Shown one piece after another: positions 18,858 to 28,037 of a stretch of DNA of 64,000 nt. A program made the translations under genes and the position numbers. The notes under the pieces are model-generated. The model made no database searches, was not told the DNA's origin, and saw nothing but the letters and a program-made list of their open reading frames with translations. The DNA lies in NCBI RefSeq assembly GCF_016735115.1, contig NZ_JAERQJ010000002.1, forward strand, positions 62,001 to 126,000. The letters are read 5' to 3'. This DNA comes from Aquimarina mytili. GTDB lineage: Bacteria; Bacteroidota; Bacteroidia; Flavobacteriales; Flavobacteriaceae. Each line of letters begins with the position of its first letter. The stretch's first letter is position 1.

Positions 18858-20891
18858 ATGATAACTTATTTCAAATACTATTTAAGGCTATTCTCAATAT
18901 TAATATTATTTCCTACTCATGTATTTGGTCAAACTACGATTCTTCTGGATGATGCAGTAGCGTTACGAGATATAGGAAAACAAACCTATTATCTAGAAGA
19001 TGCTACTCTTAAGTTATCAATAAATGATATTATTAATAATGATGTTGAGGCTACTTTTGTGCCTAATTCTCAGGAGGCGGTAAATTTTTCAAGTACAGCC
19101 TCTGCCTACTGGCTAAAATTTAAGGTTTCTAAAGCAATATCTGATAATTTTTATTTGAATGTTGGTTCTGCGTATATCGATTCGATTTCTCTTTATGAAT
19201 TTGATGATAAAGGCGAATTAATTTCAACTAGACATACAGGCGATGATTTACCTTTTAACAGTAGAGAAATTAAAGTAGGCAATTATCTATTTGCTCTTAA
19301 TTTTGAAAAGGATACCACACATACCTTTTATCTTAGAGTAAAATGCGATCAACCCCTATTTTTTCTCCTTAGGGTAGGAACACTACCCAATTTTGTAGCC
19401 TACGAGCATGATTTAGATTTTCTTCAAGGGATTTATTTCGGATTTATGTTATTAATCTTTCTCTATAATCTCTTTTTATATTTTTCTACCAGAGAAAGAA
19501 TATATCTCTACTACATTGCATACGTATTTAGCATTACATGGTTTATGGCTTCAGTATTTGGCTATTTCTTTGAATACTTTTGGCCAAATTTCCCCTTTCT
19601 TAACGGATTGGTAGTTGTAAGTTCGGGATTAACAATGATTACAGCTACCTTATTTACGCAGAAGTTTTTAAATACCAAAGAATCTGGTTCTGCCATGCAT
19701 AAAGGATCAATGATATTTCTTGTTGTAGGTGTCTTGATATGCGTTCTCGTACTATTAGGTTTTAAAATAGAAGGGCTTAAACTATCGCAAGGAGGTCTTC
19801 TTATCATGTCGGTGTTCTTTCTTATTTTGGGTATTCGTTTTAAATTAAAAGGATATCGCCCTGCTAAGTACTATTTATTTGCCTGGGGTGCTCTTATTCT
19901 AGGTATTTTCTTTGCTATTCTTGAGTCATTAAACGTCACTTTTGTAATGACATATTTAAATGCAATGCAAATTGGTTCTGCCTTAGAAGTGTTATTACTT
20001 TCATTTGCATTAGGTGATCGTATTAATATGTACAAACAACAAAAAGAGGATGCACAATTAGAAGCATTGTTGGCAGCCAAAGAAAATGAAAGATTAATAC
20101 AAGAACAAAATATAATACTAGAAAAAAAGGTCAAGGAGCGAACGGCAGAAGTTGCTATTCAAAATGAGAAACTTGTCAACCTAAACAAGGAGAAAGACAT
20201 GCTGGTTAATGTAGTAGCGCATGATCTTAGAACTCCTTTGAGCCATATACGATTATTAATTCAATTAATTGATATGACATCTTTGGACCTTACTGAAGAT
20301 CAGGAATCTTACTTAACAGAGATTGATAATTCTGCAGATCGTCTTTCTCAAATGATCGGCCGGATCCTAAATATACATGCTTTAGAGACAAATAGAGTTA
20401 AATTAAAGAACCAGGTTCTAGACTTAGTAGAATTGGTAAATTATGTTGTAAAATGTTTTCGCCTTACTTCTGAAGGAAAAGAGATTGAGATAAGTACTAT
20501 CTCCGAACCAGGAAATCATTTTGTTGAAGTTGATAAAAATTATACGATTCAGGTATTAGAAAATTTAGTATCTAATGCTATCAAATTTTCTGACAGGGGA
20601 AGTAAAGTATTCTTGCACATAAAATCTAAGGATCGAAAAACATATGTTACAGTTGAAGATCAAGGGCCGGGTATTAGTGAAGAAGACCAAAAGAAACTTT
20701 TTGGAAGGTTTCAAAGACTTAGTGCACAACCAACCGAAGGCGAAGCATCTATTGGGCTTGGATTATCTATCGTAAAAAAATATATCGAAGCCATGAATGG
20801 TGAAATTCATTGTGAAAGCCAATTGGGTATTGGTACAAAATTTATCATTTCTTTTGATTCCAAAGATCAGTTAGAAGAAGTTAGATCTTAA
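18858..20891 (+). CDS. 7TM-DISM sensor histidine kinase
   Basis: 677 residues with signal peptide (FPTHVFGQ). Order: periplasmic DISM extracellular domain (about 25-180), seven hydrophobic helices (about 185-390), coiled linker rich in Glu/Lys (395-445), HisKA dimer domain with the phospho-accepting His in VVAHDLRTPLSH (about 455), and HATPase domain with N box (LENLVSNAIKFS), G1 box (VEDQGPGIS) and G2 box (GLGLSIVKKY). No response regulator is adjacent. The signal sensed is unknown. Divergent from the gene at 18746. Confidence 0.9.
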   Translation: MITYFKYYLRLFSILILFPTHVFGQTTILLDDAVALRDIGKQTYYLEDATLKLSINDIINNDVEATFVPNSQEAVNFSSTASAYWLKFKVSKAISDNFYLNVGSAYIDSISLYEFDDKGELISTRHTGDDLPFNSREIKVGNYLFALNFEKDTTHTFYLRVKCDQPLFFLLRVGTLPNFVAYEHDLDFLQGIYFGFMLLIFLYNLFLYFSTRERIYLYYIAYVFSITWFMASVFGYFFEYFWPNFPFLNGLVVVSSGLTMITATLFTQKFLNTKESGSAMHKGSMIFLVVGVLICVLVLLGFKIEGLKLSQGGLLIMSVFFLILGIRFKLKGYRPAKYYLFAWGALILGIFFAILESLNVTFVMTYLNAMQIGSALEVLLLSFALGDRINMYKQQKEDAQLEALLAAKENERLIQEQNIILEKKVKERTAEVAIQNEKLVNLNKEKDMLVNVVAHDLRTPLSHIRLLIQLIDMTSLDLTEDQESYLTEIDNSADRLSQMIGRILNIHALETNRVKLKNQVLDLVELVNYVVKCFRLTSEGKEIEISTISEPGNHFVEVDKNYTIQVLENLVSNAIKFSDRGSKVFLHIKSKDRKTYVTVEDQGPGISEEDQKKLFGRFQRLSAQPTEGEASIGLGLSIVKKYIEAMNGEIHCESQLGIGTKFIISFDSKDQLEEVRS

Positions 20892-21148
20892 TGTTCTTTA
20901 CAAAATAAAGCGTTTGATAGTACGTATACCAAAAAAAGTATCAAATCCTGAAGGGATTCTATAAACATACATAACCTCTTTTCTTTTTTCTAGACTTCTT
21001 TTTAAGAATATGACAATAGATCATGTTCAATATTAGCACTTATTCAATAAATCAGTTATATATATATAACAAATTAGGAATTATGCTTTTTTACTGTTAA
21101 AATATTATGATATCAATTACACAAACATAATTTTTTAAACAAATTAAC

Positions 21149-23362
21149 ATGAAAACTCAGCTTACTCTTACACAGAAATTTCTGTGCATTTTAGTTATTA
21201 TATGTATAGCTACTAGCACCACTTATGCACAACAGGTTATTAACGCTACAATACAGCATGATGGAAGAACCAGGCAATACCGCCTATATGTTCCCCAGAG
21301 CTACGATGCTAATACGCCAGCTCCTCTAATTTTAAATTATCATGGATTTACGAACAACATTGATATACAATACAACCAGAGCGACTTTAGACAATTAGCT
21401 GAAGATAATCAGTTTATTTTTGTCACTCCACAAGGGCTGGGTGGTTTTTTCGCAGGATGGGCTATCAACAATAATTTTGGTGGCAATGAAGACGATTTGG
21501 GATTTTCGGATGCATTAATCAATAAAATTCAAGAAGATTTTAATATTAATGAAAAACGTATTTATGCTACTGGATTTTCTAATGGAGGTTTTTTTAGTTA
21601 CAGACTAGCATGCGAATTAAGTCCCAGAATCGCGGCGGTGGCTTCTGTAGCAGGAAGCATGACAAGAGTATGGATAGACCGAGGACAATGTCAACCACAA
21701 CACCCTACTGCTGTATTACAAATAACGGGTACAAATGATAACGTTATTGCTATAAATGGTAACGGAACGAATGAACCTATACAGGATGTTATGGAATACT
21801 GGTCCAGTGTAAACAATGGCGATCCCACACCAGATGTATTTCAATTAGGAGGTGGGTCTACACGTTCTATTTGGGATAATGGAGATAATGGTGTAACGGC
21901 AGAGTTTATTAGAGTACAAGGAAAGGGACATAGTTGGAATGGAGGTAATATAAATACTTCTCAAGAAATTTGGAATTTCTTTTCTCGATTTGATATCGAC
22001 GGAGAAATAGATCCTACAACTCCACCACCTACTGGCGAAACGTGTTCAGGAAATATATCTTCTTTTCCGTATACCGAAAGTTTCGAAAGCAGCATAGGGC
22101 AGTGGTCGCAGTCAAGTAATGATGACCTAAACTGGTCAAGAAACTCTGGAGGTACACCTTCCAATACTACCGGACCATCTAATGCGGCAGATGGTAATTT
22201 TTATCTATATGTAGAAGCCTCAGTCAATGGTACAGGATACCCAAATAAAAGGGCTATATTGAATTCTCCGTGTTTAAATTTTAGCGCACTTACATTACCA
22301 AGACTTGTGTTCCAATATCATATGTTTGGTAGTGCTGTTAATAGTCTTACTGTAGAAGCAAGAATCAATAATACAGGAAATTGGACAAACATATTTAGTA
22401 GAAACGGAGCACAAGGAAACACTTGGAATCCTGCTGATATTGATCTTACTGCCTATGCAGGAAACGATAGTGTACAATTACGCTTTGTCGTTGTAACGGG
22501 TAACGGCAATAACGGATGGCAAAGTGATATTGCCATTGATGCTGTAACGATCCAGAACGGTCCCGTTGATCCAAACCCAACGCCCGATTGTGATATTTTT
22601 AATTTTGCTACGGCCTCTATTGATAGTTTTTCTAACCAAGACAATGCCGGTGACTTCGCTGTGATCAATGATGGTTCAGGTCTAAGGCTTGACAACAACA
22701 CTTGGAAAGCCGTTCCTTTTGATTATACAGTAACCAGCAATACTGTGATTGAATTTGATTTTAATAGTACTTCACAAGGTGAAATTCATGCCATTGGGTT
22801 CGAAAACAACAATTTCTTAACAGCATCGCGTTATTTTAAAGTGCACGGTACACAAAACTATGGAGAGACCAGTTTTGATAACTATTCTTCGGGCACAATT
22901 ACCTATACAATTCCTGTTGGAAATTTCTATACGGGATCAATGGATCGATTAGTGTTCATCAATGATAATGATGCTGGTTCAGGGAATAACTCTATTTTCT
23001 CAAATCTAAAAATATATGAAGGGTCTTGTAGCGGGTCATTATCTGCTAGTGAACTTATTGCTAACTTAAGCAATAAAGGTGCTTCAATTGGAAATGAAAA
23101 CGAAGGTATAGATGCTATCAAAATGGCGCCAAACCCAACAAATAATCAATTCTCTCTTAATCTAAATTCAAGCTCAAAAAGTACTGAAGAGATCATAGTA
23201 TCCATATATACTACACTTGGACAGAAGAAACATGAAGCCATATTAAATCCAGGTATAAACAATTTCTCAGCGAATAACTTAGGACTTAGCTCCGGTATTT
23301 ATGTAATAAAAATCCAATCCGAAGGTGAAAAGGATAGTATAAAAAAGTTAATCATCAAATAA
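21149..23362 (+). CDS. T9SS-secreted polyhydroxybutyrate-depolymerase-like esterase
   Basis: 737 residues with signal peptide ending TTYAQ. Residues about 28-290 form an alpha/beta hydrolase of the LpqC/PHB depolymerase/feruloyl esterase type: NYHGFTNN oxyanion region, nucleophile in ATGFSNGGFFS, and His in GKGHSWNGG. Then come two beta-sandwich domains (about 305-480, MAM/jelly-roll-like; 490-630), and a C-terminal type IX sorting domain (MAPNPTNNQFSLNLN to YVIKI). The product should be exported through the outer membrane and attached or released. Terminator at 23381. Confidence 0.88.
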   Translation: MKTQLTLTQKFLCILVIICIATSTTYAQQVINATIQHDGRTRQYRLYVPQSYDANTPAPLILNYHGFTNNIDIQYNQSDFRQLAEDNQFIFVTPQGLGGFFAGWAINNNFGGNEDDLGFSDALINKIQEDFNINEKRIYATGFSNGGFFSYRLACELSPRIAAVASVAGSMTRVWIDRGQCQPQHPTAVLQITGTNDNVIAINGNGTNEPIQDVMEYWSSVNNGDPTPDVFQLGGGSTRSIWDNGDNGVTAEFIRVQGKGHSWNGGNINTSQEIWNFFSRFDIDGEIDPTTPPPTGETCSGNISSFPYTESFESSIGQWSQSSNDDLNWSRNSGGTPSNTTGPSNAADGNFYLYVEASVNGTGYPNKRAILNSPCLNFSALTLPRLVFQYHMFGSAVNSLTVEARINNTGNWTNIFSRNGAQGNTWNPADIDLTAYAGNDSVQLRFVVVTGNGNNGWQSDIAIDAVTIQNGPVDPNPTPDCDIFNFATASIDSFSNQDNAGDFAVINDGSGLRLDNNTWKAVPFDYTVTSNTVIEFDFNSTSQGEIHAIGFENNNFLTASRYFKVHGTQNYGETSFDNYSSGTITYTIPVGNFYTGSMDRLVFINDNDAGSGNNSIFSNLKIYEGSCSGSLSASELIANLSNKGASIGNENEGIDAIKMAPNPTNNQFSLNLNSSSKSTEEIIVSIYTTLGQKKHEAILNPGINNFSANNLGLSSGIYVIKIQSEGEKDSIKKLIIK

Positions 23363-23380
23363 TGATTATATAAGTACCCA

Positions 23381-23418
23381 AAAAAGATGCTTCAGTGTTA
23401 TTATTGAAGCATCTTTTT
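23381..23418 (+). terminator. Intrinsic terminator after the T9SS esterase
   Basis: AAAAAGATGCTTCA (23381-23394) pairs perfectly with TGAAGCATCTTTTT (23405-23418) with a 10-nt loop; the T-rich arm acts as the tract. Confidence 0.85.
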
Positions 23419-23548
23419 GCTTTATAACTCCTCTATGACATAGAAATTTTAGGAATATATTCTCTATTTCTATCTTTGTTATATTCATAGTAATTTTATT
23501 CATCAATTATTATGCACCTATTTACGTCCTAAAAAACAAACTTTAATT

Positions 23549-24721
23549 ATGACTCTATTTAACACAGTATACAATGACTATGAACATCAATTTGCAAAAA
23601 GTAATCCGAATTATTTAAAGTCGATGTTTGGTACAACAGATGTTGTTCCATTTTGGATTGCTGATATGGATTTTAAAGTAACAGAACCAATCACAAACGA
23701 GCTGCAACGTCTAGTAGATAGAGGCATTTATGCCTACGAATTTAATCCAAATGAAGTGTTCAAGGCGATTGCGGATTGGAATTTAAAACGTCATCAGTTA
23801 CAATTAAATAGTAAATCTTTTGTACAGGTTTCTGGTGTACTAACGGGTATTGCATTGCTTATTAGAGAATTATCTAACGAAGGAGATGGTATATTAGTTC
23901 AAACGCCAGTATATCACCAATTTTATAAACTCATTAATACGGCTAATAGAAAAATAGTAAGAAATCCATTAAACATAGTAGATGGAAAATATCAAATGGA
24001 TTTTGAGGATTTAGAACAAAAACTTCGAGCAGAGAACGTAAAAATTCTGTTGTTATGCAATCCACATAATCCGGTTGGCCGAGTATGGAATCAAAAAGAG
24101 TTAGAAAAACTAATCCAACTAGCAAAAGCCTATAATATCACAATCATTAGTGATGAAATTCATTCAGATATCATCTATTCTAATGCCAAATTTAATAGTA
24201 TTGCTTCATTAAGCGATAAGCACATTGCAATCTTAGGCTCTCCTGCTAAAACATTTGGAATGCAGAGTATCTCTAATGGTTATCTATATATCCCGAACCA
24301 AGATGTTTTTTCAAAAGTAAAAACGACAATAGAATCCATGTATCTTGACCATGGTAATGCGTTTTCAACTTTTGCAACTATTGCAGCCTATACAAAGGGC
24401 GAGGACTGGGTAAATGAATTGGTTAGGTATTTGGAAAAGAGCGTAAAATGGATTCAAAATTTCATTCTAAACGAAATTCCACAAGTAAAGATATTTGTTC
24501 CTGACGGAACGTATCAAATTTGGTTAGATTTTAGTGATTTGAATCTATCAGAAGACGATTTGAAAGACTTAGTTTTTAATAAGGCACAACTTGCTTTAAC
24601 ACCTGGGGCATGGTTTGATGATAATCACCAAAACTTTATGCGAATAAATATAGCATCACCATTGTCAAAACTGCAAGATGCATTTACTAATTTAAAAACC
24701 GCAATAAATGATAATACATGA
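23549..24721 (+). CDS. PatB/MalY-type PLP-dependent C-S lyase (cystathionine beta-lyase-like)
   Basis: 390 residues, class I/II aminotransferase fold. VPFWIADMDFKV near residue 35 is the hallmark of the PatB/MalY branch. PLP contacts: NPHNPVGRVW, SDEIHSDI, and the Schiff-base lysine in GSPAKTFGMQ (about residue 235). These enzymes cleave C-S bonds of cystathionine or cysteine conjugates, giving pyruvate and ammonia. Monocistronic; a 10-bp palindrome overlaps the stop codon. Confidence 0.88.
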   Translation: MTLFNTVYNDYEHQFAKSNPNYLKSMFGTTDVVPFWIADMDFKVTEPITNELQRLVDRGIYAYEFNPNEVFKAIADWNLKRHQLQLNSKSFVQVSGVLTGIALLIRELSNEGDGILVQTPVYHQFYKLINTANRKIVRNPLNIVDGKYQMDFEDLEQKLRAENVKILLLCNPHNPVGRVWNQKELEKLIQLAKAYNITIISDEIHSDIIYSNAKFNSIASLSDKHIAILGSPAKTFGMQSISNGYLYIPNQDVFSKVKTTIESMYLDHGNAFSTFATIAAYTKGEDWVNELVRYLEKSVKWIQNFILNEIPQVKIFVPDGTYQIWLDFSDLNLSEDDLKDLVFNKAQLALTPGAWFDDNHQNFMRINIASPLSKLQDAFTNLKTAINDNT

Positions 24722-25002
24722 TACATGTATTATAAGAGGTATTTTTTAGAAATACAAAAAAGATATTTAATATACTCGAATAGATTGTCAGAAGAAAAAT
24801 TGACTAGTCACTCACTTAGAGCTTTATCGAGATAGCGTAGAACATGTAGTAGAAGCATATGACGTAACATAATTATAAATAAAATTCTCATTGTATATCT
24901 ATAAATTCTAATATTTTAAGTATGCATTCTCATACAGTCGTATACTTATAAGATTAAGGGTTACTTTTAACTAAAGATGTGGGTTTTTAACACATTAAAA
25001 GT
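24711..25002. other. Intergenic region with two inverted repeats
   Basis: ATAATACATG (24711-24720) and CATGTATTAT (24724-24733) form a perfect palindrome over the patB-like stop codon. Just before the next gene, ACTTTTAA (24963-24970) pairs with TTAAAAGT (24995-25002) around an inner ATGTG/CACAT pair, making a probable 5' leader hairpin for the gene at 25014. Nothing else is evident in between. Confidence 0.4.
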
Positions 25003-25013
25003 TAAAGGGAAAT

Positions 25014-26582
25014 ATGAAATATGTAAACGACATAATCCGAAAGAAAAGTAATAGGAAACTACTATTGCTCTTCTTTTTTTTGTTTATAGGAGTAACAAGC
25101 GAAGCTCAGCTATTTGACAAAGTAATAAAAAAAGTAAAAACCAGTATTGGTAAAACTAGAGTAATGTCACTCAATCAAACTGCGCCTATTTCGACATCAA
25201 TACAAGACACACTTTCTGGTATTGATTGGTTTGACGAAGATTTGTTTAGACCAGAACTATCACAAGAAATAGGAAGTGCTAAACTAGGTCCAGGATATTA
25301 TAGGTCCAAGGTGCGTTCATATTGTCTAAAGGCAGGAGTATACGGGCCAACCAAAGGCGATGGATATCAAATTGCGAAACTAAAAGGAAGTAGAGCAAAA
25401 GTGATACATAATATTCTGAAAAAATCTGTCAAATACCCTGAAATCTCACAATCTAATGTACAAACCTTGATTTGGGGGATCGAAGCCGGAACAAAATTTT
25501 CTAAGTATCCACTTAATTTTCAGAAAAAGATAAGACCGCTTTTAACAAAAAAGGAAATGTTATCTATGGAAGTAGATTTTGATAAAATAAAAGATAAATT
25601 ACTTCCTAAAGAAATACGATATCTTGCTAAAACCTATGCTTCATTACGAAACAAGATGCAAACTACACAAATGAAATATGACGAAATAGAGGCCATTGCT
25701 GTAAAAACAGGAATTCCTCCATTAGGGGCAGGAAGCAAAGAAATACATAAGGGACTATGGTCGTATATAGGTAATGGTTTCTTTTTACGGGCTACGCCAG
25801 AAGTATACTCAACAACGCTTGTCGAATTATATCGTCCGGCGGTATTTGATATAGTAAAAGATGATAAAGGAAGAATCATGAAAATCTCGAATCATGAAAT
25901 GGTATTAAAAATTGATTACGATGAAAACTTTGGAGCTGGAGTATTTGAGTATAGTCATACCCAAATTCCAGTATGGAAAATGAAAAAACTACATATCCAA
26001 GATCTTAAAAGTAAACAGGATACAGTACTAACCACAAATCAATGGATGTTTAGAGGTTCATGGGAAAAAATAGAAATAGCCTTACAAAACAAGAGCCCTA
26101 AATTGATCAACAATAAGTATAGTCCCACAACCAATTCTAAAGGAGGTCCTTTTCCATATACTTTAGAACCAAGTGTCATATATAACGACAAAAAAGAACC
26201 CACTTTTGAAGAAGTATACGAAAGAGGAAAAAAGTTTAAAGAATGGATTGAAAATATCAAAAAATATAAGGACTTTTTAAAAGAAGTCGATGACTTATCT
26301 ACAATTCATGGTCCGGATTATTATTCTAGCCCTGAGTTCTACGAAAAAATGTCTGCAGAAGGAATTAAAGCAGCTGTATCTTTTGACCGAAGTGAACAGG
26401 GAAAATGGATGAGAAAACTTGGTAAAATGAATAGAGATTTATTAACATTTATATTTTTTGGACTAGGAGGTAAATATGGTCCGCAAAATAACGATCCTAT
26501 TGATCCGGATTTAGCATCATATCCTGGTCAACCTGGTAATACAAGTAAACAACGAATTGGGCTAAGTCAGTATAAAAAATAA
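25014..26582 (+). CDS. Exported protein of unknown function
   Basis: 522 residues with a basic N-terminus and signal peptide (LLLLFFFLFIGVTSEAQ). The mature protein is Lys-rich with mixed helix and strand; a repeated-looking segment KIRPLLTKKEMLSMEVDFDK precedes an aromatic region (GLWSYIGNGFFLRATPEVYS). The C-terminus (IDPDLASYPGQPGNTSKQ) is low in structure. No family recognised and no sorting domain seen. It is the last ordinary gene before the RNA-repair island. Confidence 0.6.
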   Translation: MKYVNDIIRKKSNRKLLLLFFFLFIGVTSEAQLFDKVIKKVKTSIGKTRVMSLNQTAPISTSIQDTLSGIDWFDEDLFRPELSQEIGSAKLGPGYYRSKVRSYCLKAGVYGPTKGDGYQIAKLKGSRAKVIHNILKKSVKYPEISQSNVQTLIWGIEAGTKFSKYPLNFQKKIRPLLTKKEMLSMEVDFDKIKDKLLPKEIRYLAKTYASLRNKMQTTQMKYDEIEAIAVKTGIPPLGAGSKEIHKGLWSYIGNGFFLRATPEVYSTTLVELYRPAVFDIVKDDKGRIMKISNHEMVLKIDYDENFGAGVFEYSHTQIPVWKMKKLHIQDLKSKQDTVLTTNQWMFRGSWEKIEIALQNKSPKLINNKYSPTTNSKGGPFPYTLEPSVIYNDKKEPTFEEVYERGKKFKEWIENIKKYKDFLKEVDDLSTIHGPDYYSSPEFYEKMSAEGIKAAVSFDRSEQGKWMRKLGKMNRDLLTFIFFGLGGKYGPQNNDPIDPDLASYPGQPGNTSKQRIGLSQYKK

Positions 26583-26652
26583 CGGTTACATCTAATCTAA
26601 ATGTAGGCCAGTTGTAAAATATATCATGAAATTTCATTATTAATAAGAATTA

Positions 26653-26878
26653 TTTGGAGAATTATCAAAAAAATGTCAATATTTGCATAACAAAATGACA
26701 CAAAATAGAATACATACCGCACCAAAATCACTGTTTAGTCAGTGTGATTATCGAGGGATTAATGAATTATCCATTCGAAACAGGACGTTATGTAGACTAT
26801 GTTTAAGCATTTTTTGAAATGATTTAAAACAAAAACTAGATATAACCACGAGCGTCCAAGAAATTGGGCGCTTTTTTT
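26653..26878 (+). ncRNA. Candidate small RNA unit A, right copy
   Basis: Promoter-like TTTG (26653-26656) and -7 TTTG (26682-26685), 25 nt apart exactly as in the left copy, with a shared ATATTTGCAT core. The terminator is AGCGTCCAA (26851-26859) with TTGGGCGCT (26864-26872) and a seven-T tract; compared with the left copy one A-U pair became G-U, which keeps the stem. The 165-nt body has no ORF and differs from the left copy. It includes the perfect stem ACTG/CAGT around 26730. Confidence 0.6.
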
Positions 26879-26980
26879 ATGAATTTTTTTAGCAAAATGT
26901 ATAAAAGTTAATTAGCACATAAAAATTAATATTTGGAAAGTAAGCATCAGGGAGACAGACTATTGCGAAAATATCCAAAA

Positions 26981-27342
26981 TCCGTTGAAAAACGGACAGG
27001 AATTCCCATATCTAATTTTAATGATAACTAATTGATAATCAATAAAATAAATCAAAAAAAATATTTGCAGATTTAAAAAAAATTTTAATCTTTGCATCGC
27101 AATCGAAACAAGAAATGATAATCAAGATTGTAGTATTAGAAAAATAATTTAAAACAATAAAAATGATACCGAATAGTTCGCAGCATATTTTAAATCGCCT
27201 CTTTACCAAGCAAAGAGAATATTGTTCTGATGTGAACATAAAGGGTGTCTATTTTATAGAAAAGATGGTTATAAGAATATAGCTTATACAAACATCAAGA
27301 TATATAGAATATAGAAGACGCCCAGACAAGGCGTCTTTTTTT
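26981..27342 (+). ncRNA. Candidate small RNA unit B, right copy, with conserved upstream element
   Basis: TCCGTT-gaaa-AACGGA and GGAATTCC (26981-27005) plus the AT-rich block ending ATCAATAAAATAAAT repeat the element of unit B at 8857. A consensus promoter follows: TTTG (27064-27067), 23 nt, TAATCTTTG (TTTG 27091-27094), then GCATCGCAA as in the left copy. The body (about 220 nt) ends in a strong terminator, AAGACGCC (27315-27322) with GGCGTCTT (27330-27337) and T-tract. The tRNA-like array starts 40 bases later. Confidence 0.6.
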
Positions 27343-27381
27343 ATGGATATAGTTCATTGACATTTTGAAAACCAAACACAT

Positions 27382-27455
27382 TGACGTGTAGGGTATTTGG
27401 CTAAAGCACTCGGCTTTTAACCGAGGTGATGTAGGTTCAAATCCTACTACGTCAA
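27382..27455 (+). tRNA. tRNA-Lys(UUU)-like gene with a damaged D arm
   Basis: Acceptor TGACGTG pairs with TACGTCA (one G-U). The anticodon arm CTCGG-CTTTTAA-CCGAG is perfect and gives anticodon UUU. The T arm GTAGG-TTCAAAT-CCTAC is perfect. The D arm does not form a normal stem (GGGT against AAGC), and position 1 is T. No CCA is encoded (ends ACA). Likely a degenerate or decoy tRNA rather than the housekeeping copy. Confidence 0.7.
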
Positions 27456-27461
27456 CATTAT

Positions 27462-27548
27462 GGAGGATAGGCAAATATTGGTTTGTTGCGCTTGTCTGCT
27501 AAACAAGTCTACCATTGAGTAGTAAGGGTTCAATTCCTTTATCCTCCG
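27462..27548 (+). tRNA. tRNA-Ser(GCU)
   Basis: A near-complete class II tRNA: acceptor GGAGGAT/ATCCTCC, D stem GCA/TGC, anticodon arm CTTGT-CTGCTAA-ACAAG (anticodon GCU), variable arm CTAC-cattga-GTAG, T arm AAGGG-TTCAATT-CCTTT with one G-U. Followed by GCA, not CCA. Confidence 0.85.
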
Positions 27549-27555
27549 CATAAAC

Positions 27556-27626
27556 TAGGGATGCAACAATGGTAGTTTACCCGCCTTGGACGCGGGAGGT
27601 TATAAGTTCGAAATGCTTAGCATTCA
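27556..27626 (+). tRNA. Degenerate tRNA-Pro(UGG)-like gene
   Basis: The anticodon arm CCCGC-CTTGGAC-GCGGG is perfect (anticodon UGG) and a short D stem AAC/GTT with AATGGTA loop is present. The T arm keeps TTCGAAA but its stem pairs poorly, and the acceptor stem is only partly paired (GGGATGC with GCATTCA). It is unlikely to be a normal charged tRNA. The following 57 bases hold only a TAGC/GCTA hairpin. Confidence 0.55.
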
Positions 27627-27683
27627 CGAGTACCTAATTATTAAATAGCAATCTTACGAGCTAATCCTGTTCCCCAGACAATT

Positions 27684-27761
27684 GCAGGGATTGTGGAAAT
27701 TGGTATATCCGTCTGATTTAGAATCAGGATTTTGAGAGTTCGAGTCTCACTCCCTGTACCA
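27684..27761 (+). tRNA. tRNA-Leu(UAG)-like gene lacking a variable arm
   Basis: Acceptor GCAGGGA/TCCCTGT is complete apart from one G-U, and ACCA is encoded. The anticodon loop TTTAGAA gives UAG, with stem CTGA/TCAG. The D arm has AATTGG but a weak stem. The T stem GAGAG/CTCAC has one mismatch. The long variable arm expected of tRNA-Leu is missing, so the gene looks altered. Confidence 0.65.
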
Positions 27762-27765
27762 TTGA

Positions 27766-27839
27766 GACAAGGTGGCCGAAAGGTTAAGAGGCTATACTTT
27801 TTATGTGAAATTAGGGGGTTCGAATCCCCCCGGGTTGTC
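27766..27839 (+). tRNA. Degenerate tRNA-like gene without a sound anticodon arm
   Basis: The T arm GGGGG-TTCGAAT-CCCCC is perfect and the D stem GCC/GGC forms. The acceptor keeps only five pairs (GACAA/TTGTC), and nine rather than seven bases follow the T stem. The anticodon stem is three to four pairs around a TTTTTAT loop, so no reliable anticodon can be read. It begins like a class II tRNA (GGTGGCCGAAAGGTT). Confidence 0.5.
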
Positions 27840-27844
27840 GATAT

Positions 27845-27919
27845 GGTGTCTCTAGCTTATCTGGTAAAGCACCCCGCTGTGAACGGGAAGAACAGGGTTC
27901 GAGCCCCGGAGTACACCCA
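27845..27919 (+). tRNA. tRNA-His(GUG)-like gene
   Basis: D arm GCTT-ATCTGGTA-AAGC and anticodon arm CCCG-CTGTGAA-CGGG are intact (anticodon GUG). The T stem CAGGG/CCCGG has one mismatch, and the acceptor GGTGTCT pairs with AGTACACC only if one extra base is bulged. I see no dedicated extra 5' G of tRNA-His. Nearly intact but not canonical. Confidence 0.65.
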
Positions 27920-27923
27920 AAAA

Positions 27924-27996
27924 GGAACAGTAGCAAAGTTGGTCAATGCGCCGGATTGAAGATCCGAAGATATAGGTTCGATCCCTATCTGTTCCA
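27924..27996 (+). tRNA. tRNA-Phe(GAA)-like gene
   Basis: Acceptor GGAACAG/CTGTTCC 7 of 7, D stem GCA/TGC with GTTGG loop, anticodon loop TTGAAGA (GAA) on a stem with one mismatch, T arm ATAGG-TTCGATC-CCTAT perfect. Best formed of the first group along with the Ser gene. No CCA encoded. Confidence 0.75.
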
Positions 27997-28037
27997 CTAA
28001 TTTTTTAAACAATGTTTAACCAATTCATCTAAGTATT

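Noticed and set aside
27732..27959. 75-codon frame over the tRNA-like genes
   Set aside because: It runs through three tRNA-like units and is explained by them.
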